Positions 46,715 to 55,559 of a DNA stretch of 64,000 nt are shown here, one piece after another. The notes under the pieces were generated by a model. That model was not told where the DNA came from. It was given only the letters and a program-made list of their open reading frames with translations, and did no database searches. The stretch is from Gemmatimonadota bacterium. Lineage in GTDB: Bacteria; Gemmatimonadota; Gemmatimonadetes; Longimicrobiales; Gaopeijiaceae. The translations under genes and the position numbers were made by a program. How positions within the stretch are numbered: the stretch's first letter is position 1; every line of letters begins with the position of its first letter. The stretch is from contig JAUIEJ010000010.1 of NCBI GenBank assembly GCA_030428885.1, forward strand, positions 1 through 64,000. The letters run 5' to 3'.

Positions 46715-47728
46715 ATGCCCCACGCCAAACCCGACCGCGCCCGCGTCGCGCATTTCAACCGGATTCTCGCCCCGTACCTGGGCGCCGACACCCGGCGCAG
46801 CGCGACCCAGCTCGTCACGTCGATCCTGGGGTTCGTGGGATTCTGGACGGCCGCGCTGTGGAGCCTGGACGTCCACTGGGCCCTCGCCGCCGTTCTGATC
46901 CTCCCCACGGCGGGTTTTCTCATGCGCCTGTTCATGATCCAGCACGACTGCGGCCACGGCTCGTTCTTCGCCTCGCGTCGCGCCCGGGACGTGACGGGGT
47001 TCTGCATCGGAGTCCTCACCCTGACCCCGTACCAGTACTGGCGGAAGACCCACGCCTACCACCACGCCCACTCCGGCGATCTCGACTTCCGGGGGTTCGG
47101 CGACATCGACACCCTCACCGTGGCCGAATACCGCGCGCTGTCGCCGGCGAAACGCCTCGGGTACCGGGTGTACCGGAATCCCGTGCTCCTCCTCACCGTG
47201 GGGCCGGCGTTCCACTTCCTCGTGAAGCACCGGTATCCGTGGGACATTCCCCGGGACTGGACCCAGGCCTGGCGTTCGGTGTGGCTCACGAACCTCTGTC
47301 TGGCGGCGCTGGTGGTGGGACTCGGGACGTGGCTCGGTTGGGGCCGATTCCTGGCCATCCAACTCCCCGTCACCCTCCTCACCTGCTCCCTGGGCGTGCT
47401 GCTCTTCTACGTGCAGCATCAGTTCGAGGACACCTACTGGCACCAGCACGAGGAGTGGGACTACTACGACGCCGCCCTCCAGGGCAGCTCGTACCTGGCC
47501 CTTCCCCGCCCCCTCCAGTGGATCACGGCCAGCATCGGGATCCACCACGTGCATCACCTCAACGCCCGCATCCCCAACTACCGCCTGGAGGAAGTGATGA
47601 AGGCCCACCCCGAGTTCCAGGGCGTGACCCGGATCACCATGTCCGACGCCTGGAGACTGCTTCGGCTGTCGCTGTGGGACGAGGAGCGGAGGGAGTTGGT
47701 GGGCTTCCGGGAGGTGAGGGCGGCATGA
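46715..47728 (+). CDS. Acyl-lipid fatty acid desaturase
   Basis: 337 residues. The three histidine boxes are complete: HDCGHGS, HAYHHAHSG and IHHVHHLN. Four membrane helices in two pairs (LVTSILGFVGFWTAALWSL, AAVLILPTAGFLMRLFMI, SVWLTNLCLAALVVGLGTWL, LAIQLPVTLLTCSLGVLLF). This is a membrane di-iron desaturase of the DesA/DesB (omega-6/delta-12) type, which puts double bonds in membrane lipid acyl chains, usually to adjust fluidity. Its stop overlaps the exported PNPOx-fold gene (ATGA). Confidence 0.9.
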   Translation: MPHAKPDRARVAHFNRILAPYLGADTRRSATQLVTSILGFVGFWTAALWSLDVHWALAAVLILPTAGFLMRLFMIQHDCGHGSFFASRRARDVTGFCIGVLTLTPYQYWRKTHAYHHAHSGDLDFRGFGDIDTLTVAEYRALSPAKRLGYRVYRNPVLLLTVGPAFHFLVKHRYPWDIPRDWTQAWRSVWLTNLCLAALVVGLGTWLGWGRFLAIQLPVTLLTCSLGVLLFYVQHQFEDTYWHQHEEWDYYDAALQGSSYLALPRPLQWITASIGIHHVHHLNARIPNYRLEEVMKAHPEFQGVTRITMSDAWRLLRLSLWDEERRELVGFREVRAA

Positions 47729-48249
47729 GACTCTGGGCTCTCCCCCTGGTTCTCTCGGTGGCGGCCAGTTCCTGTCTCACCGCCCAGCCCACCCGGGAGG
47801 AGGTGATGGAGGCGGCCCGGGCCGTGGTGGCCGCCGCTCCCTTCGCTTCGCTGGCCACCGTCGACTCCCTGGGCCGGCCCGACGTGCGGGTGATGGACGC
47901 CGTGGCGCCCGACTCGGCCTTCGTCGTCTGGCTCGCCACCAATCCCCGGAGCCGCAAGGTCGAGCTGATCCGGGCCCGCCCGGTGGTGGCGCTCCACTGG
48001 GTGGACCCCGCCGGGCCGGGATACGTCACCCTGGTGGGGCGAGCCCGTCTCGTGGACGACCCCGCCGAGAAGCGGGCCCACTGGACGGCGTCGTGGGACC
48101 CGTTCTACCCCCTGGGCCCCGACGACGCCCTCCTCATGGAGGTCGTGCCCCTTCGCCTCGAGGTCATCTCCATACCCGCCGGCCTGGAGGGCGACCCCGA
48201 CACCTGGCGGGCCGAGGTCGTGGAGTTCGAGGCGGGGGGGGGCGTCTAG
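47725..48249 (+). CDS. Exported PNPOx-fold (FMN-binding split barrel) protein
   Basis: 174 residues. An N-terminal export signal (LWALPLVLSVAASSCLTAQ) precedes a split-barrel domain like the general stress protein 26/pyridoxamine-phosphate oxidase-like group: AAPFASLATVDSLGRPDVRV, FVVWLATNPRSRKVELIR, VVALHWVDPAGPGYVTLVGR, WTASWDPFYPLGPDDALL, MEVVPLRLEVISIP. The fold binds FMN or F420, but these proteins are usually cytoplasmic; a signal peptide here is unusual. The Cys within the signal is not a perfect lipobox. Coupled to the desaturase, so it may act on an oxidised lipid or electron-transfer step. Confidence 0.78.
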   Translation: MRLWALPLVLSVAASSCLTAQPTREEVMEAARAVVAAAPFASLATVDSLGRPDVRVMDAVAPDSAFVVWLATNPRSRKVELIRARPVVALHWVDPAGPGYVTLVGRARLVDDPAEKRAHWTASWDPFYPLGPDDALLMEVVPLRLEVISIPAGLEGDPDTWRAEVVEFEAGGGV

Positions 48250-48264
48250 CCGGTCCGGGACCCC

Positions 48265-48834
48265 TCAGGTGCCGCCGTCGATGCGGTCGGCCAGCCAGGC
48301 CCGGGCGAAGCGCCAGTCCCGCTTCACCGTAGCCTCCGAGACCTCCAGCGCGGCGGCGGTTTCCTCCACCGACAGCCCGGCGAAGAACCGGTATTCCACG
48401 ACCCGGGCCTGGCGGGGGTTGGCCGCGTCCAGGTCCGAGAGGGCCGCATCGAGGGCCAGGACCGAGTCCGCCGAACGAACCGACCCGTGCAGCGCCTCAT
48501 CGAACGAGACCGGGACCTGGCCCCCGCCCCGCTTGATGGCGGAGCGTCGCTCGGCGGCGTTCACGAGGACCTGGCGCATGGCCCGGGCGGCCACCCCGAA
48601 GAAGTGCTTCCGGTCGGTCCAGTCCAGGGCCCTGGACGGCGTGAGCTTGACGTAGGCCTCGTGGACCAGGGCCGTGGTGTTGAGGGTCTCCGACCCGCTC
48701 GACCGTCGGACCGACCGGGCGAGCTTCCTCAGTTCGCCGTAGACGACCTCGAACAGCGCGTCGAACGCCTCCGCGTCGCCCTCGCGGGCGCGGTGGAGGA
48801 GCCGCGTGACCTCGTCGGACCTGGAGGCGGACAT
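48265..48834 (-). CDS. ECF-type sigma factor (kinase-linked, TIGR02999-like)
   Basis: 189 residues. Region 2: FDALFEVVYGELRKLARSVR, then SETLNTTALVHEAYVKLTPS, where ordinary ECF factors have an acidic D-A-E-D stretch; here it is N-T-T-A. Then DRKHFFGVAARAMRQVLVNA. Region 4: ARVVEYRFFAGLSVEETAAA and LEVSEATVKRDWRFARAW. No anti-sigma gene is present; instead the gene sits 71 bp downstream of a TPR serine/threonine kinase on the same strand. In Vibrio ECF43 sigma factors (EcfP with kinase PknT), a Thr in this position is phosphorylated to switch the factor on, which is the likely model here. Confidence 0.9.
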   Translation of the reverse strand: MSASRSDEVTRLLHRAREGDAEAFDALFEVVYGELRKLARSVRRSSGSETLNTTALVHEAYVKLTPSRALDWTDRKHFFGVAARAMRQVLVNAAERRSAIKRGGGQVPVSFDEALHGSVRSADSVLALDAALSDLDAANPRQARVVEYRFFAGLSVEETAAALEVSEATVKRDWRFARAWLADRIDGGT

Positions 48835-48905
48835 GGGTGGGCGGGAGCCGGAGGGGAATTCGAATCGGGAATTGGACCCCGTTCGGGCGTGGCCGCAAGC
48901 CGGCG

Positions 48906-51458
48906 TCAGTCCCCGCCGCCCGCCCCTCCCGCCGCTTCCGATTCCCGGATGGCCCGCACCGCGTCGGCATCGGCACCCCGTCCCGCGCGCCGATAGGCTT
49001 TTTCCAGTTCCAGGAGCGTCGCCGCGCGACCCCGGGCCGCTGCGCTGGTGGGCGGGCTTCCGGGAGGATTGGCGTCGAGAAGGCGCCGGAGCGCGGATTC
49101 CGCCTCTGCGTGCCGACCGGCCCGAGACCACCCCCGGGCGACGCCCCGCTCGGCCACCTGCCGGGCGGCGGACGCGGCGGGGCCGGCGGTGGACAGGAGC
49201 TCCAGGGCGCGCCCGTAGGCGGCCTCGGCCGCGGCGCTGTCGGCCACGGCGTCCAGGGCGAGGGCCAGTCCGGTGAGGACCGGGGCGAGGGCCGGGGCCT
49301 CGCCGCCGTACAGGGCCTCGGCCACCTCCACCGATCGTCGGGCGTGGACGAGCGCCCCCTCGGCGTCGCCGGACCGGCGCCGATGCTGGGCGAGATTGGC
49401 GAGCACCACCAGCAGCAGTCGACCGCCGTTCTCGGCGGCTTCGGCCCGGGAGACGGCGAGACGGTAGAGAGAATCGGCCCGTGCCGTCTCGCCCCGGGTG
49501 CTCAGCAGGTTGGCGTATTCCGTCAGGAGGGCGATGACGGGGGTGGCGCCCTCGGGGGTCCGCCCCGCGTGGAGTCGCAACGCCTCGGCGAAGGCGCTGT
49601 CGGCCGCCTCCAGGTTCCCCACCGTGCGATGGAGAACGCCCAGGTTCGTCCACCCCACGGCGGCCTGCGCGTCGTCTCCCCGCAGGGCCCGGAACATCTC
49701 GAGCCCCTCCCGCTGATCCGCGATGGCCCCGTCCAGGTCACCCGTCTCGTGCCGAAGTCCGGCCCGCAGGTACAGGGCCCCGGCGAGGTCGGTGGGGGGG
49801 CCGAGTCGGCGCAGGGCGGGAACGGCGTCGTCCAGGGCCGCCGCCGCCGTGGTGAACTCGTCCCGATACAGCGCGCTCCGGGCCTGGAGCACCCGAACCC
49901 GCGCCGCCGTGGTGTCCCGCCCCCCGGCCCGGGCCCCGGCGAGGGCCGCGGCCAGCAGGGTGTCGGCGCCCTCCCAGTCGCCCAACTCCACGGCGACTTC
50001 GCCCAGGGAGCGGACCACTTCGGGGTCGGCCTCCGCCCCGGACGAGGCCGACAGGGCGAGACTCCGGGTCCAGAGGTCCCGAGCCTGTTCGTAGTTCCAG
50101 AGGGAGAAGTGGGCGCGGCCCAGGGAGAGCAGCAGGCGCGCCTGGACCTCGGGGCGGTCTTCGAGCTCGGTGAGCGCCCGCTCCGTCGACCGGTCCAGGA
50201 GATCGACCACCCGCAGAGTATCCGCGCCCGGGTCGCCGCCCACGGGGTTCACCGACTGGAAGGTCCCCTCGAGAAACGACGCCAGGGCTTCGGCCCGGTC
50301 CCGTTCGACCCGGGCGAGGTTCCGCTGCTGGACCACCACGGTCAGGCCCGCCACCAGGGCGGCGACGCCGGCCGTCAGCCCCGCCACCGGCCGCCAATGG
50401 CGACGAAGAAACCGTCCGGCGCGGTAGACGCGGGTGGCCTTCCGGGCTGCCACGGGCCGGTTGTCCAGGGCCCGCTGCAGATCGTCCACGAGGGCGTCCA
50501 CGGTGGGATACCGCGCCCCCGGATCCTCCTCGAGGGCCCGCAGGAGGATCGCGTCCAGGTCCCCCCGAAGTGCGGGGCGCCCCGACGCGGCGCTGGGTCG
50601 AAGCCCGGGCCGACCCGAGGGCCGCGCGCCGGTGAGGAGTTCGTGGAGCACCACGCCCAGCCCGAAGACGTCGGTGGCGGTGGTGACGGGGGCTCCGGAG
50701 GATTGCTCCGGCGCGGCGTAGGCCGGCGTCAGCGCCACGTCGCCGACCCGGGTGTGATCCTCGGCGGGCCCGTCCAGGAGTTTGGCCACGCCGAAGTCCA
50801 GGAGCTTCACCTCGCCCCGGTCGTCGACGAAGATGTTCGACGGCTTCAGGTCGCGGTGCACGACCAGGTTGCGGTGGGCGAACTGGACGGCTCCACACAC
50901 CGCCAGGAAGAGACGGATGCGAGCCCGGAGTCCCCATTGCCGCTCGTCGGCCCAAAGCGTGATGGGCTTCCCGTCCACCACCTCCATGACCAGGTAGGGG
51001 CGGCCGTCATCGGCGATTCCCCCGTCGAACAGCGCCGCGATGTTGGGGTGTTCCAGGTCGGCCAGGATCTGGCGCTCCGAACGGAACCGACGCAGCACCT
51101 CGTCGGAGTCCATGCCCCGCTTGACCAGCTTGATGGCCACGCGCCGTCGGTAGGCCCCGTCGGATCTCTCCGCCAGGTAGACGGAGCCCATGCCGCCGCG
51201 ACCGAGGACGCCCAGGATCCGATACGGCCCGATGGTCTCGGGTGAATCGTCGGCGTCGTCGAGGAGTTCGGCCACCAGGGCCTCGAACGGTGAGTCCAGG
51301 GGCGTGGTCGTCTCGCCGTCCCGATGGAGGAGGGACCGCAGGCGACCCTCGAGCTCGCCGTCTCCGCCGCACGCCTCCCGAATGGCCTCCTCCCGCTCAC
51401 CCGCGGGCCGATCCACCACGCGATCGAAGGCGGCGTTGAGACGGGAGAGGTCGGTCAT
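48906..51458 (-). CDS. Serine/threonine protein kinase with periplasmic TPR domain (sigma-linked, 1)
   Basis: 850 residues. Residues 1-75 are a short helical pre-domain; the kinase domain is ~76-340: GRGGMGSVY at ~87, RRRVAIKLVKRG, catalytic VHRDLKPSN (~200), LLDFGVAKLL, APEQSSGAPV. A single membrane helix follows (~354-373: PVAGLTAGVAALVAGLTVVV), then about 470 residues of TPR pairs (RPEVQARLLLSLGRAHFSLW, AAVGWTNLGVLHRTVGNLEA, and so on). The kinase would act in the cytoplasm and the TPR part in the periplasm. It precedes the ECF sigma factor in the same direction, so sigma phosphorylation is the likely role. Confidence 0.9.
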   Translation of the reverse strand: MTDLSRLNAAFDRVVDRPAGEREEAIREACGGDGELEGRLRSLLHRDGETTTPLDSPFEALVAELLDDADDSPETIGPYRILGVLGRGGMGSVYLAERSDGAYRRRVAIKLVKRGMDSDEVLRRFRSERQILADLEHPNIAALFDGGIADDGRPYLVMEVVDGKPITLWADERQWGLRARIRLFLAVCGAVQFAHRNLVVHRDLKPSNIFVDDRGEVKLLDFGVAKLLDGPAEDHTRVGDVALTPAYAAPEQSSGAPVTTATDVFGLGVVLHELLTGARPSGRPGLRPSAASGRPALRGDLDAILLRALEEDPGARYPTVDALVDDLQRALDNRPVAARKATRVYRAGRFLRRHWRPVAGLTAGVAALVAGLTVVVQQRNLARVERDRAEALASFLEGTFQSVNPVGGDPGADTLRVVDLLDRSTERALTELEDRPEVQARLLLSLGRAHFSLWNYEQARDLWTRSLALSASSGAEADPEVVRSLGEVAVELGDWEGADTLLAAALAGARAGGRDTTAARVRVLQARSALYRDEFTTAAAALDDAVPALRRLGPPTDLAGALYLRAGLRHETGDLDGAIADQREGLEMFRALRGDDAQAAVGWTNLGVLHRTVGNLEAADSAFAEALRLHAGRTPEGATPVIALLTEYANLLSTRGETARADSLYRLAVSRAEAAENGGRLLLVVLANLAQHRRRSGDAEGALVHARRSVEVAEALYGGEAPALAPVLTGLALALDAVADSAAAEAAYGRALELLSTAGPAASAARQVAERGVARGWSRAGRHAEAESALRRLLDANPPGSPPTSAAARGRAATLLELEKAYRRAGRGADADAVRAIRESEAAGGAGGGD

Positions 51459-51623
51459 GAGCGGCCGGGAGGAGAATGGAGAACGGGTGTGTCCGTCTAC
51501 TCGTATCGGGAATCCCCGCCCCACGGGTCAAGGGGCGGGGTCCGTGACCCCCGACGGGGCCTCTTCCTGTACGGACCTCGTGAGCGGCGGGCGATCGACC
51601 CGTCGGCACGTCGAGGAGTGGCC

Positions 51624-53468
51624 ATGGGCATGGGGACAGCACACGCATTGATGGTGGCGGTCGTACTTCAGGGTCCGCCCACGGGCGAACTCTGCCGGAT
51701 CGAGTACGAGGAGGTCGTGGGGTCCGGGACGGCGGTCCGGACGACCCCCGTGAACCCGAGCGAGACGAAGGCCGTCGGTGACGTGGTGCTTCGGATCGTC
51801 AACAAGGAGTCCCGCCCTCTGGAAGCGCGCCTCCTGCCTCCCGCCGGCCCCCCACGCACCGTGACGCTCCAGGGCTTCGGCGCCACCGACCCCCCGGTCC
51901 TCCAGTACGTCGGCAACTGGACCCTCCAGTCGGTCCACTGCCCCAGCGCCTACCCCAGCGCCCCGCACATGTGGGGGACCGGAGAACCCCTGGAGGCGGT
52001 GCGCCGGGAGTTCCAGTTGAGCGTCGAGGACGCCGCCGTGCTGATCCGCAACGACTACGACGACGTCGAGGCGCTGCAGCACGACCGGGGGGCCCTGCAG
52101 GAGCTCATGAGCGCGTTTCCCGAGTACGCGTGGTCGGCTTCGAGCGCCGCGAACCTGCTCCACACCACCCAGTATCCCGCCTCGGCCGCGGTTCACGGAC
52201 TGCTCCGCAACGACCTCGTCTCCGCCGGGGACTTCCGGGGCGAGATGGGACAGGCCATGGCCGTCACGCGCCAGGCCGGCTACTCCGTGGCGGACGTTCT
52301 CGAGGGGTCGAGACGGGCGGTCCGCACCCTCCAGTACTGGAACGCCCCGGTCTACGAGACCTGGCTCGACGCCATGCCGGCCCAGACCCGGTACCTCCTG
52401 GAGGCGGGCTTCGCCTACGCCGACATCGCCCCGGCTCTGACGGCCGTGTACGCGCCCTCGGTGGACGACTTCGTCGGAGCGTTCTTCTACCAGGCGTGGC
52501 ACGCTCGGGGCAGCGACGCATCGGGCCGCACCGCCAAGGCCCTCCAGGCGACCTTCGGCCTCGACGAGGTGGGCGTGGCGAGGGCCCTCCTCGATCGCGC
52601 CATGACGGCGGACCTCCCGGGCGGACCCGCCCAGCCGTCGTGGGCGCCGCCGTACTGGGAGGGATCCCGGGGAGAATTGCGGGACGGCCTGTACGCCAGC
52701 GCCCTGCAGGGGTGCGCGTGGCTCGGACGCGCGGTCCTGGAGAAGTGGAGCGACCGCCCGCTGCCGGTGAACGCCACCCCCCAGCAGGTCCAGTCCATGA
52801 GGGCGACCTGGAATCGGGTGCCCGACGACGATCTGGACGAGGTGCTCGCCGACGTCCAGGGCGACCTGCCGGCCACGGCGGAGTGCCTTCTGGGCGCCTC
52901 CTTCGGACCGGCCCGGATCCTGGCGTACGCCGATGCCCGGGTGCCCACCCCCGACCACCGACGCCTCGCCCCGGGGTTCCGGAGCTTCGGGATCCAGTGC
53001 GGCCCCCTCATCGACCTGCTCATGGCCTCGGACCGGGGCACGGGGGAGGTATGGGGCTGGCTGCGAGAGGCGGCCTACCCGGACATGGAGGGCTGCCTGG
53101 ACGTGTTGTCGGCCCGGACCGGCACCTTCCTCATGGACTACTACGTCGCCGACCTCGGGCCCGCCGTGGCGGCCCGGGCGGCCCGTCGCCACGGCTGGGT
53201 CTTCGCCGAAACGGCCGACGCCATGGACTGGTTCCGCGCTCCCGAGCCCCGCTTCGGCGCCGTGGTGGACGCCTACCGGGTGTCGGCCGACGCCGCGCTC
53301 CGGTATCTGCGGTCGTTCGCCCGGGACCAGGGCCGGGAGACCGTGTTCGACTACGGCCGGTACCTCCTGGAGGCCTTCGACCCCCGAGCGGCCTGCGACG
53401 CCGTGACCGGGGCCGAATGGTCCCCCCACCGCGCGCCGGAGTGCCGGAGCGGGCGCGGGGGGCGGTAG
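51624..53468 (+). CDS. Large hypothetical protein with helical repeats
   Basis: 614 residues from ATG 51624 (GAGGAG 6 nt upstream; GTG at 51618 also in frame). A short hydrophobic N-terminus (ALMVAVVLQG) may be a weak export signal. Residues ~25-115 look like a beta domain (VVLRIVNKESRPLEARLLPP). From ~120 come loose helical units: SVEDAAVLIRNDYDDVEALQ, RQAGYSVADVLEGSRRAVRT, LEAGFAYADIAPALTAVYAP, TFGLDEVGVARALLDRAM, DDLDEVLADVQGDLPATAEC. These follow a G-(F/Y)-x-x-x-D-(I/V)-A-x-A-L pattern seen in some exported alpha-solenoid proteins. No family recognised and no catalytic motif seen. Divergent from the TPR kinase. Confidence 0.7.
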   Translation: MGMGTAHALMVAVVLQGPPTGELCRIEYEEVVGSGTAVRTTPVNPSETKAVGDVVLRIVNKESRPLEARLLPPAGPPRTVTLQGFGATDPPVLQYVGNWTLQSVHCPSAYPSAPHMWGTGEPLEAVRREFQLSVEDAAVLIRNDYDDVEALQHDRGALQELMSAFPEYAWSASSAANLLHTTQYPASAAVHGLLRNDLVSAGDFRGEMGQAMAVTRQAGYSVADVLEGSRRAVRTLQYWNAPVYETWLDAMPAQTRYLLEAGFAYADIAPALTAVYAPSVDDFVGAFFYQAWHARGSDASGRTAKALQATFGLDEVGVARALLDRAMTADLPGGPAQPSWAPPYWEGSRGELRDGLYASALQGCAWLGRAVLEKWSDRPLPVNATPQQVQSMRATWNRVPDDDLDEVLADVQGDLPATAECLLGASFGPARILAYADARVPTPDHRRLAPGFRSFGIQCGPLIDLLMASDRGTGEVWGWLREAAYPDMEGCLDVLSARTGTFLMDYYVADLGPAVAARAARRHGWVFAETADAMDWFRAPEPRFGAVVDAYRVSADAALRYLRSFARDQGRETVFDYGRYLLEAFDPRAACDAVTGAEWSPHRAPECRSGRGGR

Positions 53469-53546
53469 AGCCGTCGACGCCGGCGCTGGCCCCGCGGCGG
53501 GCCCGTCGCCAGACTGGGGCCACGACCCCCCCTCCCGGAGACGACG

Positions 53547-54956
53547 ATGCGGACGACGATGACGATGCGGACGGGCGCCCTGGCCATGGCGCTGCTCATG
53601 GCCCCTGCGGCGGGCGGCGCCGAAGAAACCATCGACCCCACCCCTTCCCCTTCCGCGGTGGACGGCACCTGGGCCTTCACCCACGTGAGCGTGCTCCCCA
53701 TGGACCGGGAGCGGGTGCTGGACGACCACACGGTGGTGGTGGTGGACGGCGTGATCACCGCCGTGGGCCCCGCCGCCTCGGTGGAGGTGCCCCAGGGCGC
53801 CACGGTCATCGACGGTCGGGGGCGGTGGCTCATGCCGGGCCTGGCCGAGATGCACGCCCACGTGCCACCGGTTCCGCCGGGCGGCCCGACCCGCCCGCCC
53901 CAGGCGGTCCTGGACGACATCCTCTTCCTGTACGTGGCCAACGGCATCACGGCGATCCGGGGCATGCTGGGCTCACCCTACCAGATCGACCTCCGGGCCG
54001 AGATCCGGGCCGAGGAGCATCTGGCCCCGGACTTCTGGGCTGCGGCGCCGTCCATCAACGGCCAGAGCGCCCCCACCCCCGAAGCGGCGGAAGCCATGAT
54101 CCGCGAAGCCGTGGCGGCGGGATACGATCTCATGAAGATCCACCCGGGGGTGTCCTTGGAGACGTGGGACCACATGGTGGCCGTGGCCGACGAGGTGGGC
54201 CTCACCTTCGGGGGCCACGTGCCGGCGGCGGTGGGGATCGAGCACGCCCTGGCCACGGGCATCAGCACCGTGGACCACGTGGACGGCTATCTCGAGGGTG
54301 CCTCGGCAGGCAGCGGCGACCCCAACGTCGTGCTCCAGACCCTGGACGAAGACCGCATGCGGGCCCTGGCCCGCCAGACGGCCGAGACCGGCGCCTACGT
54401 CGTGCCCACCATGTACCTCTGGGAGAACCTCTTCTCCAAGCCCAACTCCGACGCGGTTCTGGCCCAGCCCGAGATGCGGTACGTGTCGGAGGCCCAACGC
54501 AACGCCTGGCGCAACCAGAACGCCGGCGGTCCCGATCTGGCCCCCGCCGTGGTGGACGGGTTCCTGGACGCCCGCAAGCGCATGCTCCGGTACCTGGTCG
54601 AGGCCGGAGCACCCCTTCTCATGGGCACCGACTCGCCCCAGCTCTTCAACGTCCCGGGCTTCGCCCTGCATCGGGAACTGGCCGTGGTGGCCGACGCCGG
54701 CATCTCCAACTACACGGTGCTGGAGAGCGGCACCCGCAACGTGGCCCGCTACGTGGCCGAGGTGCTGGGCCAGGAGGCGGACTTCGGGGTGGTGGCCGAG
54801 GGACTCCGGGCCGACCTGGTGCTCCTGGAGGCCAATCCCCTGGACGACCTGGCCAACCTCACGGAGCGGGCCGGGGTGATGGTCCGGGGACGGTGGGTGC
54901 CCCGGAGCGAGATCGACGCCGGGCTGGCGGCCCTGGCCGCGAAGCACGGCGGCTGA
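53547..54956 (+). CDS. Exported metal-dependent amidohydrolase
   Basis: 469 residues with a signal peptide (ALAMALLMAPAAGGA). The amidohydrolase TIM barrel is complete: MPGLAEMHAHVPP (H-x-H), YDLMKIHPG (Lys ligand region), TFGGHVPAAVG, STVDHVDGY, and the catalytic Asp in LLMGTDSPQLFN; a beta-sandwich is formed by both ends (HVSVLPMDRERVLDDHTVVV and LRADLVLLEANPLDDL). Close relatives are imidazolonepropionase-like and prolidase-like exported amidohydrolases in Gemmatimonadota; substrate (perhaps a cyclic peptide or hydantoin) unknown. Monocistronic; hairpin after the stop. Confidence 0.88.
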   Translation: MRTTMTMRTGALAMALLMAPAAGGAEETIDPTPSPSAVDGTWAFTHVSVLPMDRERVLDDHTVVVVDGVITAVGPAASVEVPQGATVIDGRGRWLMPGLAEMHAHVPPVPPGGPTRPPQAVLDDILFLYVANGITAIRGMLGSPYQIDLRAEIRAEEHLAPDFWAAAPSINGQSAPTPEAAEAMIREAVAAGYDLMKIHPGVSLETWDHMVAVADEVGLTFGGHVPAAVGIEHALATGISTVDHVDGYLEGASAGSGDPNVVLQTLDEDRMRALARQTAETGAYVVPTMYLWENLFSKPNSDAVLAQPEMRYVSEAQRNAWRNQNAGGPDLAPAVVDGFLDARKRMLRYLVEAGAPLLMGTDSPQLFNVPGFALHRELAVVADAGISNYTVLESGTRNVARYVAEVLGQEADFGVVAEGLRADLVLLEANPLDDLANLTERAGVMVRGRWVPRSEIDAGLAALAAKHGG

Positions 54957-54972
54957 GGGCCTCCGCGCCCTC
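54955..54972. terminator. Hairpin between convergent genes
   Basis: GAGGGC-CTCCGC-GCCCTC, a 6 bp stem starting in the amidohydrolase stop codon region and ending 5 bp before the minus-strand stop. It could serve both directions. No U-tract. Confidence 0.4.
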
Positions 54973-54977
54973 CCTCG

Positions 54978-55559
54978 TCAGAGCGGGGGGACGGGCACGT
55001 CCAGGGTGAACGATCCGGCGTGCTCGCCCACCGCTTTCTGTTTGGCGCTCCACGTGTCGATGTCGAGGCGGAATACCGCGGTGCGCTTCAACTCCTCGGC
55101 CACGATCTCCCGGTAGTCCCGGCCCGGTCGCAGGTGGGGCGCGTATCGGTCCAGAATGGCTTGGAGCCCCTCGGTGGCCTCGGCGGGATCGGTCACCTCC
55201 ACCAGCGGCCCCGTGACCGTGACCCCGGCGTACTCCACGCTGAACTCCAGCGCCGTGTCGGCGGGGAGGAGGCGCCCCATGGTAGCCGCGGTGAACGAGG
55301 CGGGCGCTCCCGCCTCGCCCGCGGCCCGAACGGCGTCGGCCAGGGCCCCGGTCCGGGCGGTGTGGAGGTAGAGGCGGTCCGGCTCGGCCGCGTGGACGAA
55401 CAGGTTGGTGTTCAGGTGGGGCGCGCCGCCGCCGGGGGCCCCCACGGCCAGGGTGCCCCAGGGCAGCCCCGCCAGGGCCCGGCGGGCGAAGGCCTCGTCC
55501 CCGGCCCGGTCCCGCCGGCGGGGCTCCACGGCGCGGGGCGCTTCGCGGGGCGCCGTCAC
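54978..55559 (-). CDS. Pyridoxamine 5'-phosphate oxidase-family (FMN-binding) protein
   Basis: 193 residues from GTG 55559, overlapping the DinB stop. Cytoplasmic split-barrel: ALAGLPWGTLAVGAPGGGAP, HLNTNLFVHAAEPDRLYLHT, GRLLPADTALEFSVEYAGV, VTGPLVEVTDPAEATEGLQA, RTAVFRLDIDTWSAKQK. This fits the FMN-binding PNPOx/NimA-like group (PF12900), often linked to detoxification of nitro or quinone compounds. It is the last of a three-gene minus-strand operon with DinB and membrane dipeptidase genes. Confidence 0.82.
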   Translation of the reverse strand: MTAPREAPRAVEPRRRDRAGDEAFARRALAGLPWGTLAVGAPGGGAPHLNTNLFVHAAEPDRLYLHTARTGALADAVRAAGEAGAPASFTAATMGRLLPADTALEFSVEYAGVTVTGPLVEVTDPAEATEGLQAILDRYAPHLRPGRDYREIVAEELKRTAVFRLDIDTWSAKQKAVGEHAGSFTLDVPVPPL

